DNA of 64,000 nucleotides from WHSW01 sp963781265 (GCA_963781265.1 CAWAFH010000012.1:266149-330148), one strand, 5' to 3'; positions 35,989 to 47,533 are shown, numbered from the stretch's first letter. Notes: generated by a model not told the origin, from the letters alone. Translations and numbers: made by a program.

Positions 35989-36023
35989 CAGGCGCCTCAA
36001 CAGCGGCGCGGGTCGGCTACGCC
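35989..36023 (+). repeat. 35-bp dispersed repeat, copy 2
   Basis: This stretch begins two bases after the lepB stop and matches the reverse complement of 26294-26328 at 33 of 35 positions. It separates lepB from rnhB and lies in the uncertain 5' part of rnhB. Confidence 0.7.
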
Positions 36024-36084
36024 TCCCAAGCCGTCTGGCGCCGCTGCGGCGGCCGCGAAACGGCGCCGCCGCCGGGCCGCGAAG

Positions 36085-36711
36085 CTGTTCAAGTTCGATC
36101 GCGAGCTCGGCTGCCGCTTCGTCGCCGGCGCCGACGAGGCGGGGCGCGGATCGCTGGCCGGCCCGCTGGTCGCCGCCGGGGTGCTCCTCGACTACGAGCG
36201 GCTCGGGATGCGCGACCGTCGCGCGCTCGGCGACCTCGACGACTCCAAGCAGCGCACGGCCGAACAGCGCGAGGCCCTCTATCCGGTCGTGATCCGTGCG
36301 GCCGCGAAGGTCGCGGTGACGATCCGCTGCGTGCGCGGGATCGACGCGCGCGGGCTGCACGTGACCAACCTCGAGGCGCTCGCGCGCAGCCTCGAGCGGG
36401 TCGCGGTGCCGGGCGCCGCGTGTCTCACCGACGGCTTTCCGCTCGGCCGGCGCTGCGCGGTGGACCATCGCCCGGTGATCGACGGCGACGCGCGCAGCGC
36501 GGCGATCGCCGCCGCCTCGGTGATCGCGAAGGTCACCCGGGACCGCTTCATGCACGGGATCGCCGCCGAGCATCCGAACTTCGGCTTCGAGGGCAACGTC
36601 GGCTACTCGACCCCCGAGCACCGCGCCGCGATCGTCGAGCACGGCCCGTCGCCCCTTCACCGCCGCTCGTTCGCCTCGATCGCGTACTCACAGCTCCGCC
36701 TCGCGGAGTAG
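36085..36711 (+). CDS. rnhB: Ribonuclease HII, start uncertain
   Basis: RNase HII cuts RNA in RNA-DNA hybrids and removes misinserted ribonucleotides. The conserved motifs are GADEAGRGSLAGPLVAA, DDSKQRT and ASVIAKVTRDRFMHG, with STPEHRAAI near the end. The only ordinary start, ATG 35881, would overlap lepB by 107 bases and add a 68-residue low-complexity Ala/Arg-rich part encoded by the dispersed repeat. CTG 36085 gives a normal 208-residue protein. I give 36085 as the working start with low certainty; the body of the gene is certain. Confidence 0.85.
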   Translation: MFKFDRELGCRFVAGADEAGRGSLAGPLVAAGVLLDYERLGMRDRRALGDLDDSKQRTAEQREALYPVVIRAAAKVAVTIRCVRGIDARGLHVTNLEALARSLERVAVPGAACLTDGFPLGRRCAVDHRPVIDGDARSAAIAAASVIAKVTRDRFMHGIAAEHPNFGFEGNVGYSTPEHRAAIVEHGPSPLHRRSFASIAYSQLRLAE

Positions 36712-36784
36712 ACGCCGAGCGCGCGGGGGCCGAGCGCCGGCGCTGGCGCTGGCGAGCTCCGAGCGCGCGAGCGCCGAGCGCCGA

Positions 36785-36853
36785 GCGCGCGAGCTCCACG
36801 CGCCGAGATTCATCTCAACCACCCCCACGGTGGTCAGGATGAAACTCGGCGGC
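36785..36853. repeat. 69-bp direct repeat, copy 1, with inner inverted repeat
   Basis: This unit is repeated 127 bp downstream (36912-36980) with one difference. Each unit contains a hairpin with arms CGCCGAG/CTCGGCG, TTCATC/GATGAA and ACCACC/GGTGGT separated by small internal loops. It lies in the gap after rnhB, which otherwise holds GAGCGCC-type GC-rich repeats (36714-36784). Confidence 0.75.
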
Positions 36854-36911
36854 CTCGGGCCTCGCGGAGTGGACACGGCGCGCGGCGCAGGCGCCGAGCG
36901 CCGAGCGCCGT
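36854..36911. other. Spacer between the two 69-bp repeats
   Basis: The spacer carries GCGCCGAGCGCCGAG units like those before copy 1, so the true repeat period is about 127 bp. The whole gap from the rnhB stop (36711) to the yraN stop (37071) has no credible gene. Confidence 0.6.
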
Positions 36912-36980
36912 GCGCGCGAGCTCCACGCGCCGAGATTCATCTCAACCACCTCCACGGTGGTCAGGATGAAACTCGGCGGC
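36912..36980. repeat. 69-bp direct repeat, copy 2, with inner inverted repeat
   Basis: Same as 36785-36853 apart from one C/T change in the loop region. The inner hairpin is fully kept. The region after it up to 37070 is a GGCGGCCTCG-rich run without recognisable features. Confidence 0.75.
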
Positions 36981-37070
36981 CCGGCGCCTTGGCGGCCCGG
37001 CGGCCTCGGGGGCTTCGGCGGCCTCGGCGGCCTCGGGCCGGTCACGCGCGGCGTGCGGCTTGGCGCGCCG

Positions 37071-37457
37071 TCAGAAGGCGCCGCGCAGGTGCTCGTACTC
37101 GATCACCCGGCCGGCGGCGTCCACGCGCAGGCCGACGACGTCGAAGCGAAGGTCGCGGTGGCGGGGGACGTCGTAGGCGCGCTCGCGCAGCCAGGCGGCG
37201 GCGAGGCCCCGCAGCTTCGCCCGCTTGCGCGGGCCGACGGCCATCGCGGGGGTCTCCGGCCCGAGCGCCGAGCCGGCCCGGCGGGCCTTCACCTCGACGA
37301 AGACGAGCGCGTCGCCGTCCAGCGCGACCAGGTCGAGCTCGCCGCGGACGCCGGCGGGGCGCGCGTTGCGCGCGACGATCGACCAGCCGTCTCGTTCGAG
37401 GCGGCGCGCGACCTCGTCCTCGCCCGCGCGCCCGAGCTGCCGGCGTGCCGCGGTCAT
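37071..37457 (-). CDS. YraN family endonuclease-like protein
   Basis: The 128-residue protein has the YraN/UPF0102 fold: RQLGRAGEDEVARRLERDG, then the nuclease-like core GELDLVALDGDALVFVEVKAR with the acidic and Lys residues of the PD-(D/E)XK type. Function is not firmly known. In actinobacteria it usually lies on the same strand as rnhB and comM; here it is inverted, so the repeat-rich gap next to it may mark a local rearrangement. Confidence 0.9.
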   Translation of the reverse strand: MTAARRQLGRAGEDEVARRLERDGWSIVARNARPAGVRGELDLVALDGDALVFVEVKARRAGSALGPETPAMAVGPRKRAKLRGLAAAWLRERAYDVPRHRDLRFDVVGLRVDAAGRVIEYEHLRGAF

Positions 37458-37609
37458 CGCCCGACCGTAGACCGGACGTCCGCGCGGATGGCGCGCTCGA
37501 CGCGCCGGGAGTGTGCCCGTTTGCGCGCGGCGCCCGCACGCGGTTCGCAGGCGCGTGTTTCGGTGTTCTCCTGGCGCCATGTGCGCGCCACCGGTGCGTC
37601 GGCGGCACC

Positions 37610-37615
37610 TAGGTT
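37610..37615 (+). promoter_or_regulatory. -10-like TAGGTT before comM
   Basis: TAGGTT ends 6 bases before GTG 37622 and there is no Shine-Dalgarno, so a leaderless comM transcript is likely and the GTG is the start. Confidence 0.45.
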
Positions 37616-37621
37616 CGCCCA

Positions 37622-39105
<1,484 letters not shown>

Positions 39106-39109
<4 letters not shown>

Positions 39110-40047
39110 GCGGCGCGGGCGGTCACGACCGGTGCTGGCGGGTCGGTGTCGCGGACGAGGGCTATCCCGCCGCGCTTCGCGAGCTGGACCGTGGCGAGCG
39201 CCCGACGCTCTTCGGGGTCGGGGATCGACACCTGCTCGCGGGGCTCGATCGCGCGCCCGCGGTGACGATCGTCGGCGCGCGGCAGGCGAGCTCGTACGGC
39301 CTGCGGGTCGCCGAGTCGCTGGCGCGTGATCTCGCCCTTGCCGGGGTCCTCGTGGTCAGCGGGATGGCGCGCGGGATCGACGCGGCCGCGCACCGCGGCG
39401 CGCTCGCCGGTGGCGGGACCACGGTCGCCGTGCTGGCCGGCGGGCCGGACATCGCGTATCCGGTGAGCAACCGCGCGCTCTACGCGCAGATCGCGGAGTG
39501 CGGCGCGGCGATCTCCGAACATCCTCCGGGCCGGACCGCGGAGCGGCGCCACTTCGCCCAGCGCAACCGGATCATGGCCGCGCTCGGAGGGGTGACGGTG
39601 ATCGTCGAGGCCGCGCAGCCGTCCGGCAGCCTGATCACCGCCGATGCCGCGCTCCGGCTCGGGCGCACCGTCGGCGCGGTCCCCGGTCAGGTCGGGATTC
39701 GGGTCGCCGAGGGAGCCAACGACCTGATCAAGGACGGCGCGCACCTGATCCGCGACGCGCGCGATGTCCTCGACCTGCTCTTCGGGGTCGGGGTGGCCGA
39801 GGCGCCGCGCCGTACTCCGCCGGGCGCCGCGCCCGCGCCCCGGGCCGGGCCGCCGCTCGACGCGGACCTGAGCGGGCTGCTCGAGCTGGTGAGCGGCGGC
39901 GCGGCGACCGTCGACCGCCTCGCGGCCGAGGCGGGGATCGCCTCGCGGGAGGTCGCCATCGGGCTCGCCCGGCTCGAGCTGCTCGGATACATCGCCGCCG
40001 ATCCGCTCGGCGGCTACGCGGCCACTGCGCTGCGCGCGCCCGAATAA
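39106..40047 (+). CDS. dprA: DNA-processing protein DprA
   Basis: DprA loads RecA on incoming single-stranded DNA. The 313-residue protein has the Rossmann-like core (AVTIVGARQASSYG, VVSGMARGIDAAAHRGAL, TVAVLAGGPDIAYPVSN) and the family phrases ERRHFAQRNRIMAALGGVTVIVEA and SGSLITADAALRLGRTVGAVPG. The C-terminal winged helix is present (about residues 255-305). It is coupled to comM by an ATGA overlap. Confidence 0.95.
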
Positions 40048-40057
40048 CCTCAGTCGG

Positions 40058-40879
40058 GTGCCCGGCAAGATCCCGACCTGTCTCTCGATCGCCGGCTCGG
40101 ACTCCGGCGGCGGCGCCGGAATCCAGGCCGACCTGAAGGCGTTCGCGCGCTGCGGCGTCCACGGGACGACGGCGATCACGGCGCTCACCGCGCAGAACAC
40201 CGTCGGGGTCGAGCTCGTCGCGCCGGTCGCGCCCGAGATGATCGTCGCCCAGATCCACGCGGTCGCGGTCGACATCGGGGTCGACGCGGTCAAGGTCGGG
40301 ATGCTCGCCGACGAGACGACGATCGACGCGGTGCTCGAGGGACTGGACCTGGTCGGCTCGGCGCCGGTCGTCGTCGATCCGGTGATGGTCTCCGAGAGCG
40401 GCGCGACGCTGCTCGACCCGGCCGCGCGCGCGGCGTTGATCGAGCGGGTGCTGCCGCGCGCCGACGTCGTGACCCCGAACGTGCCCGAGGCGCGCGCGCT
40501 CTCGGGGCTCGGGACCGGCGCCTCGAGCGCCGAGCTCGGCGAGGCGTTGCTCGCGCTCGGCGCGGGAGCCGCCGTCGTGACGGGCGGCCACGCCGAGGAC
40601 GGCGCCGACGTTCTGGTCGACTCTTCCGGGTCGCTGTCGATCGGCGGGCCGCGCTATCCGGACGGTGCCGCGCACGGCTCGGGCTGCACGCACAGCGCCG
40701 CCCTGGCGGCGTTTCTGGCCCGCGGGCACGGGCTCGCCGAGGCCGCCCGCTGGGCCCGTGAGATCGCCGCGGAGGCGGTCGGCAACGGCCTTCGCGAGCT
40801 CGGCGCGGGCCCGGGGCCCGTCGACGTCTTCGGCCTCGCGTCGCGCGCGGCTGGCGGCGAGGCCGCCGCCGGGGCATAA
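40058..40879 (+). CDS. thiD: Hydroxymethylpyrimidine (phosphate) kinase
   Basis: ThiD phosphorylates HMP and HMP-P in thiamine synthesis. The 273-residue ribokinase-fold protein has SIAGSDSGGGAGIQADLKAF, VKVGMLAD, VVDPVMVSESG, TPNVPEA and AHGSGCTHSAAL with the catalytic Asp replaced position filled in GSGCTHS as in the family. GTG start 7 bases after TAACCT (40045-40050). No TPP riboswitch is visible before it. Confidence 0.93.
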   Translation: MPGKIPTCLSIAGSDSGGGAGIQADLKAFARCGVHGTTAITALTAQNTVGVELVAPVAPEMIVAQIHAVAVDIGVDAVKVGMLADETTIDAVLEGLDLVGSAPVVVDPVMVSESGATLLDPAARAALIERVLPRADVVTPNVPEARALSGLGTGASSAELGEALLALGAGAAVVTGGHAEDGADVLVDSSGSLSIGGPRYPDGAAHGSGCTHSAALAAFLARGHGLAEAARWAREIAAEAVGNGLRELGAGPGPVDVFGLASRAAGGEAAAGA

Positions 40880-40887
40880 TCGGGTCG

Positions 40888-41130
40888 ATGAAGCTCGTCC
40901 GCATGCAGGCCGGGCACGGTGACCTGTTGCTCGCCGAGGGCGATCCCGAGATCGCCGCCGACGAGGATCGCCTGATCGCCGAGTTCCGCCGCCAGCTCGA
41001 GCTCGGGATGTGCGCCGCGGTGCCGACCAACGACCTCGGCCAACGCCGCGCGGAGGTCGTGCGCGAGTTCGACCAGATCCCGCGCGACGCCGAGCGCGTG
41101 ATCTTCTTTCCACGGGCCGCGGGCGGCTGA
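40888..41130 (+). CDS. Small protein of unknown function
   Basis: The 80-residue protein begins MKLVRMQAGHGDLLLAEGDP and has an acidic helical middle and FFPRAAGG at the end. No known domain. TAATCG (40877-40882) lies 5 bases before the ATG. It is followed after two bases by another unknown gene, so the two probably form a unit. Confidence 0.6.
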   Translation: MKLVRMQAGHGDLLLAEGDPEIAADEDRLIAEFRRQLELGMCAAVPTNDLGQRRAEVVREFDQIPRDAERVIFFPRAAGG

Positions 41131-41132
41131 TC

Positions 41133-41516
41133 GTGGACCCCGCCGAGCAGCGAGCGCGTGAGCTTCTGCGGGCGGTGGTGGATGAGCGCGACTACGAGGC
41201 TTACGAGCAGCTCGGCTACATCTCGGTCGCCGGGCGCAACCCCCGCTACGCGTACCTGGTCTACCCGTACCGGCCGCTGGTCGCCTACGACACCGAGACG
41301 GGCGAGCTGCTCGCCGAGTACTGCGTCGGGTTCGACGACGGTGGCGAGCGCCTGCCGCCCGCCGACGACGTGCTCGCCAAGTGGATGACGCTGCGGGGCA
41401 GCGAGTACGACCTGATCGCGGAGGCGAACCTCAACCTCCCCGGCCACCAGGTCGACCCCGGTCACGCGCGCCGCGACATCGCGCGCCTGCGAGAGCTCGA
41501 AACGCGCGCCTCATAG
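41133..41516 (+). CDS. Unknown protein following the 80-residue protein
   Basis: The 127-residue protein starts at GTG 41133 and contains YEQLGYISVAGRNPRYAYLVYPYRPLVAYD, an aromatic-rich beta segment, then LLAEYCVGFDDGGERLPPADDVLAKWM and a helical tail. I do not recognise the family. Its stop codon is part of the -10-like TAGACT used by ilvD. Confidence 0.6.
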   Translation: MDPAEQRARELLRAVVDERDYEAYEQLGYISVAGRNPRYAYLVYPYRPLVAYDTETGELLAEYCVGFDDGGERLPPADDVLAKWMTLRGSEYDLIAEANLNLPGHQVDPGHARRDIARLRELETRAS

Positions 41517-41526
41517 ACTGGCGGCG

Positions 41527-43221
<1,695 letters not shown>

Positions 43222-43238
43222 GCGGCCGAGCGGCACCG

Positions 43239-44444
43239 ATGTCGCGCGAGGCGCGCCCACATCTGCCGCGGATCACCGCGGCGATGCGCGAGAGCGAGCA
43301 GGTCACCCCGCTCGAGCTGTTCTTCGACCTCGTCTTCGTGCTCGCGCTCACCCAGTGCACGCAGCTGATGTCCGACCACCCGACCTGGTCGGGGATCGGG
43401 CAGGGGATCCTGGTGCTCGCCGTGCTGTGGTGGTCGTGGGTCGGCTACGCGTGGCTGACCAGCGTGGTCGACCCCGAGGAGGACGCCGTCCGGATCGTCG
43501 TCTTCGTGGCGATGGCCGGGCTGCTGTTGTGCGCGCTCTGCGTGCCCGACGCGTTCGGCGACCTCGGGCTCACCTTCGCGGCCGCCTACGCCGTGGTCCG
43601 CTACGGCCAGCTCGGCCTGTTCTGGATCGGCAGCCGCGGCGAGCCGAGCCTGCGCCGCTCGGTGGGCGGGCTCGCGATCAGCACGACGATCAGCGTCGTC
43701 CTGCTCGCGCTGGCATCGCAGCTCGACGGCGTCGCCCAGGGGCTGCTCTGGGCGCTGGCGCTGGCGCTCGACATGGGCGGCCCGTACCTGTTCGGGTCCG
43801 AGGGCTGGAAGCTGGTTCCGGCGCACTTCGCCGAGCGTCACGGCCTGATCATCATCATCGCGCTCGGCGAGTCGATCGTCGCGATCGGGGTCGGGGTGGG
43901 TGGTGAGCTGACGGTCGGCCAGGGGGTCGCCGCCGTGGTCGGGATCGGGCTTGCGGCGGCGCTGTGGTGGCTGTACTTCGACGTCGTCGCGCGGGTCGCG
44001 GCGCGCCGGCTCGAGCGCGCCCCGGTCGGCCGGGTGCAGAACGAGATGGCGCGCGATTCCTACTCGTACCTGCACTTCCTGCTGGTCGCCGGGATCGTGC
44101 TGGTCGCGCTGGGGATCAAGAAGACGCTCGGCCACGTCTCCGATCCGCTCGAGACGGTGCCGGCGTTCGCGCTGCTCGGCGGGATGGCGGCCTACCTGCT
44201 CGGCCACGTCGCCTTCCGCTACCGCCACATTCACACCGTCAACGTCCAGCGAACGGGGCTCGCGGTGCTGCTCGTCGCCACACTGCCCCTGGCGACCGAG
44301 ATTCCCGCGCTGGCGACGGTCGCCTACGTCACCGTGCTGACGTGGGCGCTGATCGTCTACGAGACCCGGACCTACGGCGATCGCCGCAGCCAGGTCCGCC
44401 ACGACGAGTACGCGCACGACGAGGGCGCGCCGGCCGAGGCCTGA
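43239..44444 (+). CDS. LtrA family multi-pass membrane protein
   Basis: The 401-residue protein is a low-temperature-requirement-A-type integral membrane protein (not the group II intron protein). It opens VTPLELFFDLVFVLALTQ, has about eleven hydrophobic segments and GLIIIIALGESIVAIGVG near the middle. Function is unclear; a listerial homologue supports growth in the cold. It ends directly before the stop of the convergent hydrolase gene. Confidence 0.88.
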   Translation: MSREARPHLPRITAAMRESEQVTPLELFFDLVFVLALTQCTQLMSDHPTWSGIGQGILVLAVLWWSWVGYAWLTSVVDPEEDAVRIVVFVAMAGLLLCALCVPDAFGDLGLTFAAAYAVVRYGQLGLFWIGSRGEPSLRRSVGGLAISTTISVVLLALASQLDGVAQGLLWALALALDMGGPYLFGSEGWKLVPAHFAERHGLIIIIALGESIVAIGVGVGGELTVGQGVAAVVGIGLAAALWWLYFDVVARVAARRLERAPVGRVQNEMARDSYSYLHFLLVAGIVLVALGIKKTLGHVSDPLETVPAFALLGGMAAYLLGHVAFRYRHIHTVNVQRTGLAVLLVATLPLATEIPALATVAYVTVLTWALIVYETRTYGDRRSQVRHDEYAHDEGAPAEA

Positions 44445-45416
44445 TCACTCGGCCAGGAAGCCGTCGAGCAGGCGGTTGAAGCGCACCGGCCGCTCGGCCA
44501 TCGGCACGTGGCCGCAGCGGTCGAACACCTCGAGCCGCGAGCCGGCGATGCGCTTCGCGTAGCCGAGCGCGTCGGCCGGGGGGACGACGTGGTCCTGGCG
44601 CCCCCAGACGATCAGGGTCGGCACGTGGATGTCGGCGAGGCGATCGAGGAAGTCGTAGCCCGCGAGGCTCGTCAGCGCGTCGACGAAGGACTCGCCGCGC
44701 ATGCCGCCGTCGAAGAACTCCCAGAGGAGCTCGGGGCGCAGCGCCCGCGGGTCGTCGAAGATCCCGCCGAAGGCCATCGCCCGGGCCCGCGGCCGGCGGA
44801 GGGCGCGCGTCTGCGCCTTGAAGGCGAACGGGGCGCCGGCGGCGATCATCCGAGCGGCGGCCTCGGTCGGCTCGCGGCGCAGCCGCGCGCTGCTCACCCC
44901 GGCGGCCGAGACGAGGACGAGCTTCTCGAACCGGCTCGGCTGCGAGATCGCCGCCTCGGTGGCGACGAAGCCACCCATCGAGTTGCCGACCACGGCGCAG
45001 TCACGCACGCCGACCGCGTCACAGAACTCGAGCAGCAGCCGGCCGTAGGCGGGGATCGAGGCCTCCCAGTCGGGCGCGGGGGAGGAGCCGAACCCCGGCA
45101 GGTCCGGCGCCAGGACCCGGTGGCGGCGGGCGAAGTGGGGCATGTTCTCGAGCCAGTTCTGCCAGCAGCCCGAGAGCCCGTGGACGAAGACCACGGCGAG
45201 CGGGTCCTGCTCGGCCTCCGGCGGGCCGAGCTCGGCGTAGTGGACCCTGGAGCCGTCGAGCTCGACGTCGCGCAGGTGGGCGGACCAGTCGATCCGCAGC
45301 CAGTCGGGATCGGGGTCGCCGTAGGGGTCGGGTCCGTCGGCCGGGGTCGCGTCCGGCTTCGGGCCGAACGGCTCGAATCGGGGTCGGCGGCGTCGGGCTG
45401 AGGTTTCCGCGCTCAC
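44445..45416 (-). CDS. Alpha/beta hydrolase
   Basis: The 323-residue protein has an acidic, proline-rich N-terminus of about 60 residues, then the fold: VVFVHGLSGCWQNWLENMPHF, LAPDLPGFGSS, nucleophile elbow VVGNSMGGFVA, and acid/His parts VPTLIVWGRQDHVV and DRCGHVPMAERP. Substrate unknown. GTG 45416 is 8 bases from a minus-strand TAGTAT (45425-45430). It is convergent with LtrA with adjoining stops and divergent from the acyltransferase. Confidence 0.87.
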   Translation of the reverse strand: MSAETSARRRRPRFEPFGPKPDATPADGPDPYGDPDPDWLRIDWSAHLRDVELDGSRVHYAELGPPEAEQDPLAVVFVHGLSGCWQNWLENMPHFARRHRVLAPDLPGFGSSPAPDWEASIPAYGRLLLEFCDAVGVRDCAVVGNSMGGFVATEAAISQPSRFEKLVLVSAAGVSSARLRREPTEAAARMIAAGAPFAFKAQTRALRRPRARAMAFGGIFDDPRALRPELLWEFFDGGMRGESFVDALTSLAGYDFLDRLADIHVPTLIVWGRQDHVVPPADALGYAKRIAGSRLEVFDRCGHVPMAERPVRFNRLLDGFLAE

Positions 45417-45424
45417 GGGCGCGG

Positions 45425-45431
45425 ATACTAT
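45425..45431. promoter_or_regulatory. Shared two-way -10 element ATACTAT
   Basis: Plus strand: TACTAT (45426-45431), 8 bases before TTG 45440. Minus strand: TAGTAT (45425-45430), 8 bases before GTG 45416. The two hexamers overlap almost fully, so one symmetric element may fire in both directions. Confidence 0.5.
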
Positions 45432-45439
45432 TTGGCGTC

Positions 45440-46369
45440 TTGGCCGGCAATCGAACATCCCTGTCGACGCCGCGCGGGGGTTTCGATCCCGAGGCGGAGC
45501 AGCCCGAGTCGGGCGAGCGGCTCCCGGAGCGCCATCCCGGCGAGGTGATGCGCGACCTGCTGCCCGCGATCGAGCCCGATCGGCAGCTCAACGACTGGGG
45601 GCGCTCGGAGCGCGTCGAGGGGGCCATGGACCGGACGCTCTACGAGTTCTTTTACCGCTACTGGTTCCGGGCCGAGGTCGAGGGGATCGAGAACGTGCCC
45701 GCCGACGGCGGCGCGCTGCTCGTCTCGAACCACTCCGGCGCCCTGCCCCCGGACGCCGCGATGATCCTCAAGGCCATTCGCGAGGAGCACCCGAACCCGC
45801 GTCCGCTGTACCTCACCGTCGAGCATTTCTTCAAGGGCTACCCGGGCTTCTCGATGCTGATCCCGAAGATCGGCGGGGTCGCCGCGCACCCGGCCAACGT
45901 GCACCGGCTGCTGTACGACGAGCGCCAGCTGGTGCTCGTCTTCCCGGAGGGGCGCAAGGGCACCGAGAAGCTCTACAAGGACCGCTACAAGCTGCGCCGC
46001 TTCGGGCGCGGCGGCTTCGTCGAGGCGGCGATGCGCGCCGAGGCGAAGCTGGTGCCGCTGTGCGTCGTCGGGGCCGAGGAGGCGGCGCCGATCTTCGCGC
46101 AGGTCTCGGTGCTGAAGCGGCTCACCGGGCTGATCTACTTCCCGCTCACCCCGACCTTCCCCTGGTTCGGGCCGCTCGGGATGCTCGGCTACCTGCCCGC
46201 CAAGTTCAAGATCCGCTTCCTCGAGCCGATCGATACGCTCGAGCTCGGCGGCGCCGACGCGGTCCACGACAAGGCGCTCGTCCAAACGGTGTCGCAGGAG
46301 ATCCGCGCCCGGATCCAGGAGAACCTCGACCAGATGCTCGCGAAGCGCAAATCGGTCTGGTTCGGATGA
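45440..46369 (+). CDS. Lysophospholipid acyltransferase family protein (PlsC-like)
   Basis: The 309-residue protein has a glycerophosphate acyltransferase-type core: LLVSNHSGALPPDA (active-site His), LVFPEGRKG (substrate binding) and IPKIGGV. The spacing NHSGALPPD is longer than the usual HX4D, as in the MGAT-like branch. It probably acylates a lysolipid. TTG start, supported by TACTAT. The stop overlaps the next gene in an ATGA, so it is coupled to the epimerase-like protein. Confidence 0.88.
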   Translation: MAGNRTSLSTPRGGFDPEAEQPESGERLPERHPGEVMRDLLPAIEPDRQLNDWGRSERVEGAMDRTLYEFFYRYWFRAEVEGIENVPADGGALLVSNHSGALPPDAAMILKAIREEHPNPRPLYLTVEHFFKGYPGFSMLIPKIGGVAAHPANVHRLLYDERQLVLVFPEGRKGTEKLYKDRYKLRRFGRGGFVEAAMRAEAKLVPLCVVGAEEAAPIFAQVSVLKRLTGLIYFPLTPTFPWFGPLGMLGYLPAKFKIRFLEPIDTLELGGADAVHDKALVQTVSQEIRARIQENLDQMLAKRKSVWFG

Positions 46370-47481
46370 GCCAGCAGGTCGTCAAGGCCGAGCCGAGCCG
46401 CCGCGTGCTGATCACCGGGCTGTCGACCTACTGGGGCGGTCGGCTTGCGCAGGCGCTGGAGGGCTTCGAGCAGATCGAGGCGCTGATCGGGGTCGACTCG
46501 CGCGACCCGAAGCTCGAGCTCGAGCGGACCGAGTTCGTGAAGATCTCGAACCAGCACTCGCTGCTGCAGCGGATCGTCCGCGCGGCCGAGATCGACACGG
46601 TGATCGACACGCGGATGATCGTCAACTCGGTCGCTGCCTCGGCCCGGTTCGCGCACGAGAACAACGTCATCGGGACGATGAACATCCTCGCCGCCTGCAC
46701 CGGCGCCGACTCCCCGGTGCGCAAGTTCATCTTCAAGAGCTCGACCAACTACTACGGCGCCGAGCAGGACGACCCGGCCTTCTTCACCGAGCGGATGCGC
46801 CGCCCGCACCCGCCGCGCACGACGATCGAACGCGACCTGATCGAGGCCGAGCAGGCGGTCGACGACTTCGCCGACAAGAACCCCGAGGTCACGGTGACCA
46901 TGCTGCGCTGCGCGAACGTGCTCGGGCCCGACGTCGAGACCGGGTTCACGCGGATGTTCTCGCTGCCGCTGGTGCCGACGATCCTCGGCTTCGACCCGCG
47001 GCTGCAGTTCGTGCACGAGGACGATGTCGTCCACGCGCTCGAGCATGCCGCGTTGAGCCGGATCCCGGGCACCTACAACGTTGCCGCCGACGGGGTCCTC
47101 GCGCTCTCGGAGGCGATCTCGCTGGTCGGCCGCCGCGCCCTGCCGGTGCTGCCGCCGGTCGGCGCCGGGCTGCTGGCGGCGCCGCTGCGCCGGCTCGGGT
47201 TCCGGATCCCGGACGAGATGAGCAACCTGCTGCGCTTCGGCCGCGGGGTCGACAACCGCCTCTACAAGGCGACGGGGTTCGACTACGGCTTCACGTCGCG
47301 GGAGGCCGTGATCCGGCTCGGCGAGCACCTGCGGCTCGAGCCGATCCTCCGCGGCCGCGGGGCCGATGAGGGCTATCACTACGAGCGCGAGGTCGAGGAG
47401 TTTCTGCGCTGGAGCCCCCACGTGCGGCGTGAGCGGGCGAGGGAGGGCGCCGGCGCCGACCGCGAGCCGCTCGGCATCTGA
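46366..47481 (+). CDS. NAD-dependent epimerase/dehydratase family protein
   Basis: The 371-residue protein is an extended SDR. The nucleotide-binding start RRVLITGLSTYWGGRLAQAL departs from the standard GxxGxxG (here GLSTYWGG). A helix-rich core follows with KFIFKSSTNYYGAEQDDPAFFTE, where the YxxxK is less clear, then MLRCANVLGPDVETGF. It may modify a lipid-linked or nucleotide sugar. It is coupled to the acyltransferase, and such pairs recur in actinobacteria, which suggests glycolipid or envelope work. Confidence 0.83.
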   Translation: MSQQVVKAEPSRRVLITGLSTYWGGRLAQALEGFEQIEALIGVDSRDPKLELERTEFVKISNQHSLLQRIVRAAEIDTVIDTRMIVNSVAASARFAHENNVIGTMNILAACTGADSPVRKFIFKSSTNYYGAEQDDPAFFTERMRRPHPPRTTIERDLIEAEQAVDDFADKNPEVTVTMLRCANVLGPDVETGFTRMFSLPLVPTILGFDPRLQFVHEDDVVHALEHAALSRIPGTYNVAADGVLALSEAISLVGRRALPVLPPVGAGLLAAPLRRLGFRIPDEMSNLLRFGRGVDNRLYKATGFDYGFTSREAVIRLGEHLRLEPILRGRGADEGYHYEREVEEFLRWSPHVRRERAREGAGADREPLGI

Positions 47482-47533
47482 AGCGAAGCTTGCAGGTGCA
47501 ACGAAACGTGTGCGAGCGCGAACGGGCGCTTCG

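Noticed and set aside
35881..36084. N-terminal extension of RNase HII from ATG 35881
   Set aside because: It would overlap lepB by 107 bases and translate the dispersed repeat; the residues are low-complexity and not family-like.
43239..44444. Group II intron reverse transcriptase LtrA
   Set aside because: Name clash only; the protein is all membrane helices and has no reverse transcriptase motifs.
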